Notes: generated from the letters alone by a model not told the origin. 64,000 nt of DNA from Fischerella sp. PCC 9431 (GCF_000447295.1 NZ_KE650771.1:6475506-6539505), one strand, 5' to 3'. Shown: positions 1 to 7,532, counted from the first letter of the stretch. Made by a program: numbers and translations.

Positions 1-44
1 CATGATTGAATCCTTTGTGAGTAATGATTGTGTGTTTGTGAGAA

Positions 45-80
45 AAGCAGAGAATTAATAGATGAAAAATATCTCTGCTT
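45..80 (-). terminator. Conserved intergenic hairpin of the bacteriocin array
   Basis: AAGCAGAGA (45-53) and TCTCTGCTT (72-80) form a 9-bp stem with an 18-base loop. The same hairpin recurs at 360-395 and 675-710, always about 20-30 bases downstream of a stop codon on the coding strand. There is no strong U tract, so it may be a processing or stabilising element rather than a full terminator. It could also attenuate transcription from copy to copy. Confidence 0.5.
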
Positions 81-96
81 GGAAAAATCAAGAGAA

Positions 97-318
97 TTAT
101 TGACCTACTTCAACGTTTTTGAAAGCAGCAGATGTAATATTTAATTCATCAGCGCTAGTTGCAGATAAAGTACCTTTGGAACCAACAATTAAAGCGGAGT
201 CAAGGCTATTTTTATTCAAGTTAAAAAAAGCTGCTTCTTGGCTATCAATAGCACCACCAGCAACAACATCCAATTCTTGTTCAGACAGTTCAGTAGTTTT
301 GTTGATTTCGTGAGACAT
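97..318 (-). CDS. CTB-family bacteriocin precursor, copy 1
   Basis: This 73-residue peptide begins with a polar leader rich in Glu and Gln (LSEQELDVVAGG) that ends in a Gly-Gly pair. That is the signature of precursors cleaved and exported by a C39-peptidase ABC transporter. The core after GG (about 50 residues) is small, Ala/Ser-rich and ends NVEVGQ in all copies. It matches what is annotated in cyanobacteria as CTB-family bacteriocin; the mature activity is unknown. An AAAGGA ribosome site lies upstream of the ATG. No modification enzyme or transporter gene lies inside the window, so these must be to the left or elsewhere. Confidence 0.85.
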   Translation of the reverse strand: MSHEINKTTELSEQELDVVAGGAIDSQEAAFFNLNKNSLDSALIVGSKGTLSATSADELNITSAAFKNVEVGQ

Positions 319-411
319 GATTGAATCCTTTTTGAGTAATGATTGTGTGTTTGTGAGAAAAGCAGAGAATTAATAGATGAAAAATATCTCTGCTTGGAAA
401 AATCAAGAGAA

Positions 412-633
412 TTATTGACCTACTTCAACGTTTTTGAAAGCAGCAGATGTAATATTTAATTCATCAGCGCTAGTTGCAGATAAAGTACCTTTGGGACCAA
501 CAAGTAAAGCGGAATCAAGACTATTTTGATTGGCTTGAAAAAAAGCTGCTTCTTGGCTATCAATAGCACCACCAGCAACAACATCTAATTCTTGTTCAGA
601 TAGTTCAGTAGTTTTGTTGATTTCGTGAGACAT
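412..633 (-). CDS. CTB-family bacteriocin precursor, copy 2
   Basis: This 73-residue precursor differs from copy 1 at only a few core positions: the stretch after AAFF, and SALLVGPKG in place of SALIVGSKG. The leader is identical, with the same double-glycine end. It is transcribed leftwards from the copy at 727-948 and separated from its neighbours by 93-bp spacers that each carry a hairpin. Near-identity at DNA level argues for very recent duplication or gene conversion. Confidence 0.85.
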   Translation of the reverse strand: MSHEINKTTELSEQELDVVAGGAIDSQEAAFFQANQNSLDSALLVGPKGTLSATSADELNITSAAFKNVEVGQ

Positions 634-726
634 GATTGAATCCTTTGTGAGTAATGATTGTGTGTTTGTGAGAAAAGCAGAGAATTAATAGATGAAAAAT
701 ATCTCTGCTTGAAAAAATCAAGAGAA

Positions 727-948
727 TTATTGACCTACTTCAACGTTTTTGAAAGCAGCAGCTGCTACATATGATTCATCAGCACTTGTTGTAGAAATAA
801 CCCCTTGAGGACCTACAATTAAAGTAGAATCCAAACTATTTTGATATGCTTTAAATAATGCCGCTTCTTGGCTATCAATAGCACCACCAGCAACAACATC
901 TAATTCTTGTTCAGATAGTTCAGTGACTTTATTAATTTCAGTAGACAT
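727..948 (-). CDS. CTB-family bacteriocin precursor, copy 3 (first in transcript)
   Basis: This 73-residue precursor has the same LSEQELDVVAGG leader and the same NVEVGQ end, but a diverged core (VISTTSADESYVAAAAF). It is first in transcription order, and its 5' flank differs from those of the other copies: a GAGG ribosome site about 8 bases before the ATG and an AT-rich upstream region (960-1130) where a promoter would sit. The pattern of constant leader with variable core is what peptide arsenals usually show. Confidence 0.85.
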   Translation of the reverse strand: MSTEINKVTELSEQELDVVAGGAIDSQEAALFKAYQNSLDSTLIVGPQGVISTTSADESYVAAAAFKNVEVGQ

Positions 949-1417
949 AATTTACCTCAATTGTGTGTTTTTTGTGTGTTGTTTAGTAGTTGAAAAAGCA
1001 AAATGTCGGAAACCATTCAATTTGTTTTTTGGTCTTCTCTGTTTGATTGCCTTCGCAACTGAATACATAGTAGAATTTTGTTGAGGAATATAACATCTGA
1101 AAAATGTCTATACTCTCAACTCAACTAAATAGATAAACCTACTGGGACTTTCGTTGATTAATTAAGTAAATATTCCTACGACTAAAGTTTGAGGCTATGG
1201 AGCAAAATCCAATCTCTTCAGTTTTTGATTTAAAATGAATGAGTAATATTTGCCAGTTACCCTTTACTCTGAACTTGCACATTTTATAAGCCTTACATAC
1301 CAGCCCTTTCAACGCGAACAAATGAACTACTAAGGCAAAGAGGGAAACGCTCTCCCAATATAGGTTATCAATGATGAATTCAAGGTATCCTTGGCAATAT
1401 CAGTACCAAGGTGCTTG
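949..1417. other. Promoter region of the bacteriocin array and unassigned DNA
   Basis: The first part (949-1130) is AT-rich and should hold the promoter for the leftward bacteriocin transcript. The rest contains no convincing gene. A 60-codon open frame (1139-1321, minus) has no recognisable domain. A short minus-strand stretch near 1330-1415 reads like the N-terminus of an IS110-type transposase (LGTDIAKDTLN), too short to call. Confidence 0.4.
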
Positions 1418-2593
1418 ACTGGAGTTTAGACTAAGCAACAAAAAACGACCCAGCAACGCTGAGTTGAAAAGGAACAAGCTTCAGAGATGAAAATCGACGG
1501 TCTTAAGCAGATTCTGGTTGTTCTTTGCGGGGTTTAGTTGTAGTTTTTTTGACTATGGGATAGCGAGTTCTACGTTGTCGTAGTTCTCCGGTTTTCCAAC
1601 CTGGGGATTTTCCACGAGGTTTGGGCGAACGGGCAGGAGTACCAATCACCGCTAAAATGCTCCCCATCGCCTGGGCAACCCTTCCAGGGGTCATTTTGTC
1701 TAATGATTTCTGCCAAGGTAAAGGGTTATCCGCAACAATATCACGAGCCAGCCACAATTCCCAAGTCATCAGAGGCATGAGGTCACTCCAACGCTCACAC
1801 TGCTTGGGGGTACTCAACTTAGGCAATGTCCAGTGTAAGCGTTGCTTCAAAAAACGATACCAGTGGTCAACAGTAAAACGACGTAGATAGAGTTGCCATA
1901 CTTCTTCAAGTGGAGGCATTTGTTCTCCGACCCAAGCCAACCACAAAGGTTTTGACACCCGTGAATTTCCTTGCTCATCCAGACGCTCAACCCTGATGAG
2001 GGACATAGGGCGTGTGGCAGTTTTACGAAAGTGTAAATTTGTCCACAAGCTCACCTTGACTCGCCCAACTGCCTGAATCCTCTGGTATCCAAGCAATAGT
2101 GCTATATCCCTGACCTATGGTAATTGGTTTGTTTCCTGCGACTGTGACACTGCTGTGTTCAATTGTCCTTTCCTGTAGAGTGGGAGCATCCGGGCGTGAC
2201 CAAGCAGTGTGGTCGCCTGCTAACAACGGACGACTCTGTGTTGGCATTTGTTTGATGTATAACTGCATCAACCTCTGTCGCTGTGGTCTACTATCTTGTA
2301 ATGCTTCGTAGATACTTGGCCACTTCCGCCTAAATACTGGTGATAGCGATAAATCTGCCAAACTGTAGGCATTACGAGTCAGCAATATTGCATCCGTCAG
2401 TTCAAATGTCGCATCATGCGCTCTACCTAAATGCTTGTACGCGGCACGGGCGTAATTCTTCTAGTTTGGCACGTTTCATATTAGCAGATGAGAGTTGATG
2501 GTTCTTCTCTCAGCTTCTGCTAATAGGGGGTCTGTGTTCAAGCATACTCCCTATTTTTCCTTGTTTTACCGCCTATTTAGTCTAAACTCCAGT
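1418..2593 (-). mobile_element. Insertion sequence with perfect 17-bp terminal inverted repeats, internally deleted
   Basis: ACTGGAGTTTAGACTAA at 1418-1434 is the exact reverse complement of TTAGTCTAAACTCCAGT at 2577-2593, which fixes both ends of a 1,176-bp element. Inside, on the minus strand, is a transposase reading frame of the IS701-like/NF041680 kind. No clear target-site duplication is visible (CTTG on the left, GATA on the right). The element sits immediately 5' of a ParM-like remnant, whose N-terminal part is missing. Confidence 0.85.
1503..2385 (-). pseudogene. Transposase pseudogene (IS701-like), internal deletion plus frame change
   Basis: The N-terminal part (2385 back to about 2067) starts MLTRNAYSLADLSLSP and reaches the conserved IPEDSGSWA. 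The C-terminal part (from about 2070 to 1503) resumes in another frame at GRVKVSLWTN and runs to the basic tail. Intact relatives have roughly 100 or more residues between these points, so the middle of the gene, including part of the DDE catalytic region, has been deleted. The element cannot move by itself, but its intact ends could still be mobilised by a related transposase. Confidence 0.8.
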
Positions 2594-3243
2594 GATAACT
2601 ACATGGGCAAGAGTGAGTTATACCTCGAATACTTTCTTGGCATCCTTGCCTACCTCCCCCAAATCAACCCAGAACAGCACCATAAAATTATCGCGACTTG
2701 CAACGATACCAAGCGGCACGAACCAATTATTAAAAAGTTAGCCCAAGGTACACACCAAGTTGAATTAAGAGGTATCCCCACAACCATCAACATTGAGATT
2801 GTGGACGTATTGCCAGAAGGTATTGCAGCAATCAGAAACCACAAGTTAAAAGGCAATGTGACCATCTGCGATATTGGCGGCGGTAACGTAACCATTACTC
2901 GTTACTGCGGATGGAGAATTAGCCAGTGATCCAATAGTGAAAGATTTTGGCTGTGAGAACTTGCTGCAAGATTTAGCCGGAAACAGTCTACTGAAGACCA
3001 TCATTAAGCAGGCTCCCAAACTGGACACACTAAACGCTTCTCTAGAGGCTGGAGTCAAGAAAATTAAAGGTACTGAAAATTTCGCTCTTTACTACGGCAA
3101 GTCTGCAATCGATATCTTGCCAGCTTACAAGGAGGAGTTGTCACGGTTTATTTATTGTCGCCTACGAGAAGTTATCAAACTACTTGATACCTACAAACTT
3201 GATGGAGACACAATTCTAGTCATTGGTGGAGGCTCTAAACTCC
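2594..3243 (+). pseudogene. ParM/StbA-like actin ATPase remnant
   Basis: Two frames together read as an actin-like plasmid segregation protein. The first (to about 2900) contains the phosphate-2-type motif CDIGGGNVTITRY. After a one-base shift the second frame continues TADGELASDPIVKDFG and ends at VIGGGSKL. The 5' end is replaced by the insertion sequence at 1418-2593, and the 3' end stops abruptly where it meets the HTH gene on the other strand. Intact relatives are about 300-350 residues, so N-terminus, frame and C-terminus are all damaged. It suggests a plasmid past for this DNA. Confidence 0.75.
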
Positions 3244-3402
3244 CCTTTCTGCCTTAAATGCTTCCAATTCAGTTTGGTCAAAGTTGGCAGTAGGGCGAGT
3301 TTTACCTTTTTCGTATTTGACGCTGATTCGCCCTTGTTGAACATATCGCTCAAGAGCGCGGACGCTAACACCTAGATAATCTGCTGCTTCTTGCTTGTTC
3401 AT
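3235..3402 (-). CDS. Small excisionase/MerR-like HTH protein, probably C-terminally truncated
   Basis: This 55-residue frame starts MNKQEAADYLGVSVRALERY, a winged-helix HTH of the excisionase/MerR type. It continues VKYEKGKTRPTANFDQTELEAFKAERG, the usual wing of this family in cyanobacterial plasmids. It ends exactly where it collides with the ParM remnant, so the natural C-terminus is probably lost. The upstream DNA (3406-3505) carries repeated CTCGCCAAA motifs that could be its operator. Confidence 0.65.
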   Translation of the reverse strand: MNKQEAADYLGVSVRALERYVQQGRISVKYEKGKTRPTANFDQTELEAFKAERGV

Positions 3403-3405
3403 AGG

Positions 3406-3505
3406 TTAACTCGCCAAATATCGCTCCTCGGTCGAACTTGTCAAAGAAGGTATTACGCCAAATCTTATCAAAGTCCTGGCGAGGTTTGGCGAGATAACAA
3501 TATTT
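3406..3505. promoter_or_regulatory. Repeated CGCCAAA motifs upstream of the HTH gene
   Basis: CTCGCCAAAT occurs at about 3408-3417 and ACGCCAAAT at 3454-3462. Inverted copies follow within TGGCGAGGTTTGGCGAG (about 3478-3494). Clustered direct and inverted copies in front of a small DNA-binding protein gene are typical of an operator or of iteron-like binding sites. Function is inferred only from position and repetition. Confidence 0.4.
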
Positions 3506-3669
3506 GAGCAAAAATACTCACAAATAAAGTCTTGGCAATTAAATTCGCAATTTGCTAAGATTATTTCATGTCTGTTATTAAATAAGGCATTGTATTAATT
3601 TTAAAAACCAGTGAATTGATAGGGAGCAACAAATATGGCAATTACAAAGTGTAGAGGAAACCCCAAACG

Positions 3670-3981
3670 ATGCGTATCATCTCAGAAACCAGACTCAAGC
3701 AAGCTTATGAAAAATACCCCGATGCTGAACCTGGTATACGAGCTTGGATGAAGCTTGTAAAAGCACAAGAGTGGAAAAGTTTTGCTGATGTAAAAGCTAC
3801 TTCCATCTTTGCACCTGACCAAGTTAAAAACTTCGTCATTTTTGATATTGGAGGAAATAAATATAGGTTAATAACCTGTATTAACTATAAAAGAAAAACT
3901 ATATACATTCGTGAGTTTCTAACTCATGCAGAATACGATAAAGATAAATGGAAAAATGACGAATGGTTTGATAGTGAATAG
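3670..3981 (+). CDS. higB: HigB-type toxin of a type II toxin-antitoxin system
   Basis: This 103-residue protein matches the HigB mRNA-interferase family (RelE superfamily). Family landmarks are the N-terminal MRIISETRLKQAYEKYP, a central VIFDIGGNKYRLI strand and the C-terminal IREFLTHAEYDKDKW. Such toxins cleave mRNA on the ribosome when freed from antitoxin. The toxin gene comes first and the HTH antitoxin second, the usual higBA order; the 92-bp gap contains an AT-rich inverted repeat (ATCTTAG/CTAAGAT type). Length is normal and no residue is obviously missing. Confidence 0.85.
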   Translation: MRIISETRLKQAYEKYPDAEPGIRAWMKLVKAQEWKSFADVKATSIFAPDQVKNFVIFDIGGNKYRLITCINYKRKTIYIREFLTHAEYDKDKWKNDEWFDSE

Positions 3982-4073
3982 TTATTAAAGTTCCTATCAC
4001 GACAACATAACTAAGATTGATACAACATCAATCTTAGTGATAACAATTAAAAAACGATTCTAAAAATGACAAA

Positions 4074-4502
4074 ATGCGAAAAAATCTCACATATACTGAA
4101 TTACTTACTAATTTTCCTCCACGCACCATAAAATCTGAAGAGGATTTTCAGAAAACACAAGCTTGTGTAGATCGCTTACTTGATAAAGGTGAATTGACTG
4201 AAGCAGAAGAGGATTATCTAGATTTACTTGGTGTTCTAATTAGTGAATACGAGCAAGGACAAGATTTAGTACCAGATATTTATGGTGTAGAACTTCTTAA
4301 AGTTTTGATTGAAGAATTAAATTTAAAACAAAAAGATTTGGTTCCTATTTTCAAAACAGAATCAATTGTTTCTGATGTTCTTAACGGCAAGCGTAAGTTA
4401 ACAGTTGAACATATTCAAAAACTTGGAGAATTTTTTAAGGTTTCACCTGCTGTATTTTTCCCAGTAAATCCCGATTACAAAGATTCATTAGAGGTAGCCT
4501 AA
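4074..4502 (+). CDS. higA: HigA-like HTH antitoxin
   Basis: This 142-residue protein has an acidic N-terminal half and a C-terminal XRE-type helix-turn-helix (residues about 82-130: LIEELNLKQKDLVPIF, then VSDVLNGKRKLTVEHIQKL). This is the architecture of the antitoxins that pair with HigB in cyanobacteria. It should neutralise the toxin by direct binding and repress the operon. The gene is AT-rich like its partner. It is complete. Confidence 0.85.
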   Translation: MRKNLTYTELLTNFPPRTIKSEEDFQKTQACVDRLLDKGELTEAEEDYLDLLGVLISEYEQGQDLVPDIYGVELLKVLIEELNLKQKDLVPIFKTESIVSDVLNGKRKLTVEHIQKLGEFFKVSPAVFFPVNPDYKDSLEVA

Positions 4503-4573
4503 TTCTAATTACCTAAGTATTTGATAGGGGTCAGATCAGCTGTAGGCTGTATTCTAGGTCTACAGTTGAGGCA

Positions 4574-5323
4574 ATGAAAATCAATCGGCACGGTCGAGCC
4601 AAGATACTGACACAGCAAGAGATACAGTTAATTTTTAGTCACGGGTTACATAACGACCGTGATAAAACACTGTTTGGTGTCTGCTTGTTTAGTGCCGCAA
4701 GAATTCATGAGGCTTGCACCCTACTGACCGAAGATATCTACACCCCCAAAGGCTTTGTTAGACCACAACTGATTATTAGAAAAGCCAACACTAAGGGAAA
4801 ACTGGCTACACGCTCTATACCAGTAATTGAAGACTTGCGGCAATTGTTGACCAACTATTACCCCATAGCTGGTAAACCCTATTTATTCCCCGGTCGCAGT
4901 AACGAGGCGAATAAAAGAAAAAGAGGGGAGGCTTCTATTGGAGATCCAATTGGCCCACAGATTAATCAGGGGGCTTTAAGCCTCCCCTCTTTTTCCCAAG
5001 CCAAATGCGGTGAGGGACATATAAGCCATGACTCAGCCGCTAGAATTCTACGTATGGCTTGTAAAGAAGTAGGAATAATCGGCGTAAGTACCCACAGCTT
5101 TAGACGGACTGCTTTAACCCAGATGAGCAATGCTGGTATTCCCTTGAGGGTAATTCAAGAGATTAGCGGTCATCGTAATTTGGAACAGTTACAAAAATAC
5201 TTGGAAGTAAGTGAGGAACAGGTTTTAGGTGCGGCTGCAAGCTTGGCGATGTTGAGTCCTGTGGGGCAAGATGTCGGGAAATGCATGGAAAACGACTGGC
5301 ATACTTGTTTAAGGTATAACTAA
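4574..5323 (+). CDS. Small tyrosine recombinase with in-frame palindromic insertion
   Basis: This 249-residue integrase-type recombinase lacks a core-binding N-terminal domain. Catalytic landmarks are an Arg in the SAARIHEACTL block, HSFRRTALTQMSNAG (HxxR) and ISGHRN...QKYLEV (His and Tyr). It is a close paralog of the protein at 24887-25540. It differs by about 30 extra residues between LFPGRSNE and SHDSAAR, encoded by an inverted-repeat element at 4917-4995. It follows higBA by 71 bp. Because the insert keeps frame and lies in a loop before the catalytic HxxR, the enzyme may still fold. Confidence 0.8.
   Translation: MKINRHGRAKILTQQEIQLIFSHGLHNDRDKTLFGVCLFSAARIHEACTLLTEDIYTPKGFVRPQLIIRKANTKGKLATRSIPVIEDLRQLLTNYYPIAGKPYLFPGRSNEANKRKRGEASIGDPIGPQINQGALSLPSFSQAKCGEGHISHDSAARILRMACKEVGIIGVSTHSFRRTALTQMSNAGIPLRVIQEISGHRNLEQLQKYLEVSEEQVLGAAASLAMLSPVGQDVGKCMENDWHTCLRYN
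4917..4995. repeat. Palindromic element inside the recombinase gene
   Basis: GAAAAAGAGGGGAGGCTT (4917-4934) is the exact reverse complement of 4978-4995: an 18-bp perfect stem with a 43-base spacer. The segment is absent from the paralogous recombinase at 24.9 kb and accounts for its extra residues, so it is an insertion. It is read through in frame, like the protein-coding palindromic elements known from Rickettsia. Confidence 0.75.
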
Positions 5324-5664
5324 ACTTATATAACTTATATTATTTTTGCGCGAGTATATAAGCGTTATAGCGCAATTGGTACTTGGTGTGGATTTGATGA
5401 AGCATCCTTGCCTTGAAGGGCGTTGGTCAGGCGTGTTTTCGCCCGATAGGGCGTTGCAAGAACTCCACGCTCTCCAGCTTGAATGAGTCGAATAAATATA
5501 AGTCGTAAAGTAACTTCGGAATTGCTCAACCCCTAAGAGTAAATGCCATATTGTAGTGTAGATAAGTGCATCAGTTGCTTTTCGAGTTGTGTTGGTTGAG
5601 GACAATCGTTTAAATAGTAAGTAATCTTGATCTGAGTAGACGATTTTGGAAGGAATTACTTTCA
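5324..5664. other. Intergenic region without recognisable gene
   Basis: No convincing coding region on either strand. A 98-codon minus-strand open frame (5309-5605) has no protein-like features. A purine-rich ribosome site (GGAAGGAA, 5648-5655) precedes the next gene. Confidence 0.4.
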
Positions 5665-5907
5665 GTGGAAACTAAAGAAATATTTGTCAAAGCCCACACA
5701 CGCACGATTAAGCAAAAAATTTATCGCTTCGTTTGTAAAGAATGTAATCAGGTGAGTGAGCGCATATGCTATCCGTGTTTACCCCTTTATTGTAATCGCT
5801 GCCGACCATCCAAACCCAAAAGCACAAAGCCTGATAAAGTAGTTGCGGCATTAAAGAAGAAACGAAAGCCCTCTGCAAACAAACGCCCAAAGTCAGCAAC
5901 AGCATAG
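5665..5907 (+). CDS. Small zinc-ribbon-like basic protein
   Basis: This 80-residue protein starts with GTG, supported by the strong GGAAGGAA ribosome site 9-10 bases upstream. Cysteines at residues 24, 27, 35, 38, 43 and 46 (CKEC, CYPC, CNRC) could bind one or two zinc ions. The C-terminal third is rich in Lys, Pro and Arg and probably disordered or nucleic-acid-binding. I do not recognise the family. A role in DNA or RNA binding is inferred from composition only. Confidence 0.6.
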   Translation: METKEIFVKAHTRTIKQKIYRFVCKECNQVSERICYPCLPLYCNRCRPSKPKSTKPDKVVAALKKKRKPSANKRPKSATA

Positions 5908-6037
5908 CGTCAAAGCAGAAGAAGCTGGCAAAGTAGTTTGGTATTGATTGTTTTGTGCTATTGGGGGAGAAAAATCCATTGACCGATTTGATTTATGCTT
6001 TTACATTCGTCTAGGTAGGGAGAAGTGATAAAGTTGT

Positions 6038-6256
6038 ATGTCCATGAGTACAACTAATTTGTTGGCATCGCTTAAACCGATGCAGCGTCAAGTATTAATT
6101 TTGCGTTTTGGACTGTTAGGTCAGCAAGAACTATCTTGCGCCGAAATTGCTCAGAAGCTGAATATCAGTAAAGCGCGAGTTCGTCAAATACAGGAGCAAG
6201 CAATAAAGATTCTGCGTCGTACTCAATCAGATATTGGACAGTATTTGTCTTGTTAA
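6038..6256 (+). CDS. Stand-alone sigma-70 region 4 protein
   Basis: This 72-residue protein is essentially only the C-terminal region 4 helix-turn-helix of a group 1/2 sigma factor: LKPMQRQVLILRFGLL, then LSCAEIAQKLNISKARVRQIQEQAIKILRR. Regions 2 and 3 are absent, so it cannot open a promoter alone. It could bind a -35 element or the beta flap of RNA polymerase as a regulator, or be the relic of a larger sigma gene. No upstream sigma sequence is visible before the ATG, so it seems to stand alone. Confidence 0.7.
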   Translation: MSMSTTNLLASLKPMQRQVLILRFGLLGQQELSCAEIAQKLNISKARVRQIQEQAIKILRRTQSDIGQYLSC

Positions 6257-6492
6257 AAATGCGAGCGTGCAAGGCTTTATTGTTCTCAACAAAAAGTCTG
6301 TCTACGGAATCTCCTCAAAAGCCTGATGGTGGTAGTGGTGAGGATTTTGAAGAAACTCAAGATTTACAATCACAGACACCCAAAAGTGAGTCAACACAGC
6401 CAATTGCTGAATCTAAAGCAGTGAGTCAAACAAAAGCTAGCAAAACTACTAAGCGACAAACTCGCAAAACCTCTAGGTCAAACGTCAATTGA
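6250..6492 (+). CDS. Low-complexity hydrophilic ORF
   Basis: This 80-codon frame with a TTG start (ATG alternative at 6259) overlaps the end of the sigma region 4 gene. The product is dominated by Ser, Thr, Lys, Glu and Gln and ends in a basic tail. No domain is recognisable, and it may be a disordered tail or not a gene at all. The overlap with the preceding gene is the main support for translation. Confidence 0.3.
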   Translation: MLKMRACKALLFSTKSLSTESPQKPDGGSGEDFEETQDLQSQTPKSESTQPIAESKAVSQTKASKTTKRQTRKTSRSNVN

Positions 6493-6661
6493 TGGCGGAA
6501 GCATGAGTAAATGCTGAGAATGAGGTTATTTTTTCTTTGTTCGATTTTTTCGACGAGCTTGCTTTTATTTTTTGGAGATCTCTTATGAAAGTAGCGAAGA
6601 TACATTTATGACAGACGAGGGCCTTTTTTGTACCAAATCTGCATGAAGGAGCAATCAATCT
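6493..6661. mobile_element. Decayed half of a MITE (end only)
   Basis: GCTTGCTTTTATTTTTTGG followed by AGATCTCTTA (about 6554-6584) matches one terminus of the MITE family found complete at 7533, 9365, 11625 and 21076. No matching second end is visible, so this is a solo remnant. Confidence 0.45.
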
Positions 6662-6829
6662 ATGACCGATGCCAAGCAAAGTTCGCCTCGCCGCCGTTGC
6701 TCTTGGGCAGAGCCATACAAAATCAAGGTGGTTGAGCCATTAAAAATTAGTACTCGTGCTGAACGCGAACAGGCGATCGCTTTGGACGACGACTTATTTT
6801 TGCTTGCGGTATTAGCCTGTTTGCCTTAG
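6662..6829 (+). pseudogene. tnaA: Tryptophanase N-terminal fragment
   Basis: A 55-codon open frame starts MTDAKQSSPRRR and continues AEPYKIKVVEPLK and AEREQAIA, which is the N-terminus of cyanobacterial tryptophanase / beta-eliminating lyase (full length about 460-480 residues). After about 43 residues homology stops and the frame runs into unrelated hydrophobic sequence. The PLP-binding lysine and all catalytic parts are absent. The start codon and the leading bases are intact, so a short chimeric peptide could still be made. Confidence 0.65.
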
Positions 6830-7122
6830 CTTCGATCTGGTGCGGTATTCCTGCCGTTTATTTTAATCATGTTCCTGCTTTCACGCTGGTCTGGAGGGTT
6901 GGTAAGTCGCTTTGGCGCAAAACTACCTTTGACAATAGGTCCTGTTATTGCTGCGTTTGGATTTGCCGCCTTTGCTGTGCCAGAAATTAACAGTAGACAT
7001 CTCCAGAAATGAGGTATCGACCCTGACTGCACAAGGCTTTTATATTCTTTTTCGGAGATGTCTAGTAATTACTGGACAACCTTTTTCCCTGCTATTGTCG
7101 TGTTAGGTTTGGGTATGGCAAA
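6830..7122 (+). pseudogene. MFS (DHA2-type) transporter fragment split by a MITE
   Basis: LPFILIMFLLSRWSGG, then LVSRFGAKLPLTIGPVIAAFG and FAVPEINS form one block. NYWTTFFPAIVVLGLGMA resumes at about 7066. Both belong to the second half of a 14-TM drug exporter. The two blocks are separated by a 67-bp inverted-repeat element (6996-7062). Both ends of the gene are missing, so it is a relic directly fused to the tnaA fragment. Confidence 0.7.
6996..7062. mobile_element. 67-bp inverted-repeat element with TA duplication
   Basis: GACATCTCCAGAAA at the left and TTTTTCGGAGATGTC at the right form imperfect terminal inverted repeats, flanked on both sides by TA (6994-6995 and 7063-7064). Removing the element and one TA restores a continuous MFS reading frame (PEINSSNYWTTFF). 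This fits a MITE moved by a Tc1/IS630-type transposase that targets TA. Confidence 0.7.
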
Positions 7123-7177
7123 ACGCTACGGTGATATGTTCACACTCCGGATTGGCCTAAGTACTGAAGAAGCACAT

Positions 7178-7498
7178 TTATTCTTCTTCTAAATAAATGT
7201 CGATGTGATTATTTTCTAACTCATGAATGATCCGAAAGATTTTCCAATATTTGTCCATAAAGAAGATATCTTCATCTTTTTTGGGTATTGCTGAAAGATT
7301 TTGAAATTCTTGGATTTTGATATTGGTTTTGTGATAATTTGCCTCCCAAAAAGTTACTGTTGGTGAAAGGTTTGAAAGAAGTGTAATTACTTGTTTCAAG
7401 TCGTGGGAGATTTTTGCTCTATATTCCTTATTCCATTTTTGGTCTTGTTTTGGAACAATGGATTCAAGAATTTCTATTGCCTTTTGGATGTTGCTCAT
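7178..7498 (-). CDS. Hypothetical protein, helical
   Basis: This 106-residue, mostly alpha-helical protein (MSNIQKAIEILESIVP at the start, acidic IYLEEE end) has normal codon use and no frameshift. I do not recognise a family. It stands alone between gene remnants and a MITE. Its size and helical content would suit an immunity or regulatory protein, but nothing in the sequence proves it. Confidence 0.55.
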   Translation of the reverse strand: MSNIQKAIEILESIVPKQDQKWNKEYRAKISHDLKQVITLLSNLSPTVTFWEANYHKTNIKIQEFQNLSAIPKKDEDIFFMDKYWKIFRIIHELENNHIDIYLEEE

Positions 7499-7532
7499 AG
7501 ATCAAACTGCTTAAATGTAATAAATGTCTGGA

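Larger units (their letters stand above)
1..948 (-). repeat. Tandem bacteriocin gene array, 315-bp period
   Basis: Three complete gene-plus-leader units follow one another with an exact 315-bp period: start codons complement at 316-318, 631-633 and 946-948. The first three bases of the window (CAT) are the complement of the start codon of a fourth copy that lies off the left edge. Copies 1 and 2 are nearly identical in coding and intergenic DNA. The promoter-proximal copy (727-948) is the most diverged in its second half. This points to recent tandem duplication. Confidence 0.9.

Noticed and set aside
119-313. Plus-strand frame antisense to a bacteriocin gene
   Set aside because: Shadow of the real minus-strand gene, whose leader and GG motif are unambiguous.
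1139-1321. 60-codon minus-strand frame behind the bacteriocin promoter
   Set aside because: No domain, no ribosome site and no conserved pattern.
1330-1415. Possible IS110 transposase N-terminus (LGTDIAKDTLN)
   Set aside because: Only about 27 residues with weak similarity and no start codon; too little to list as a gene remnant.
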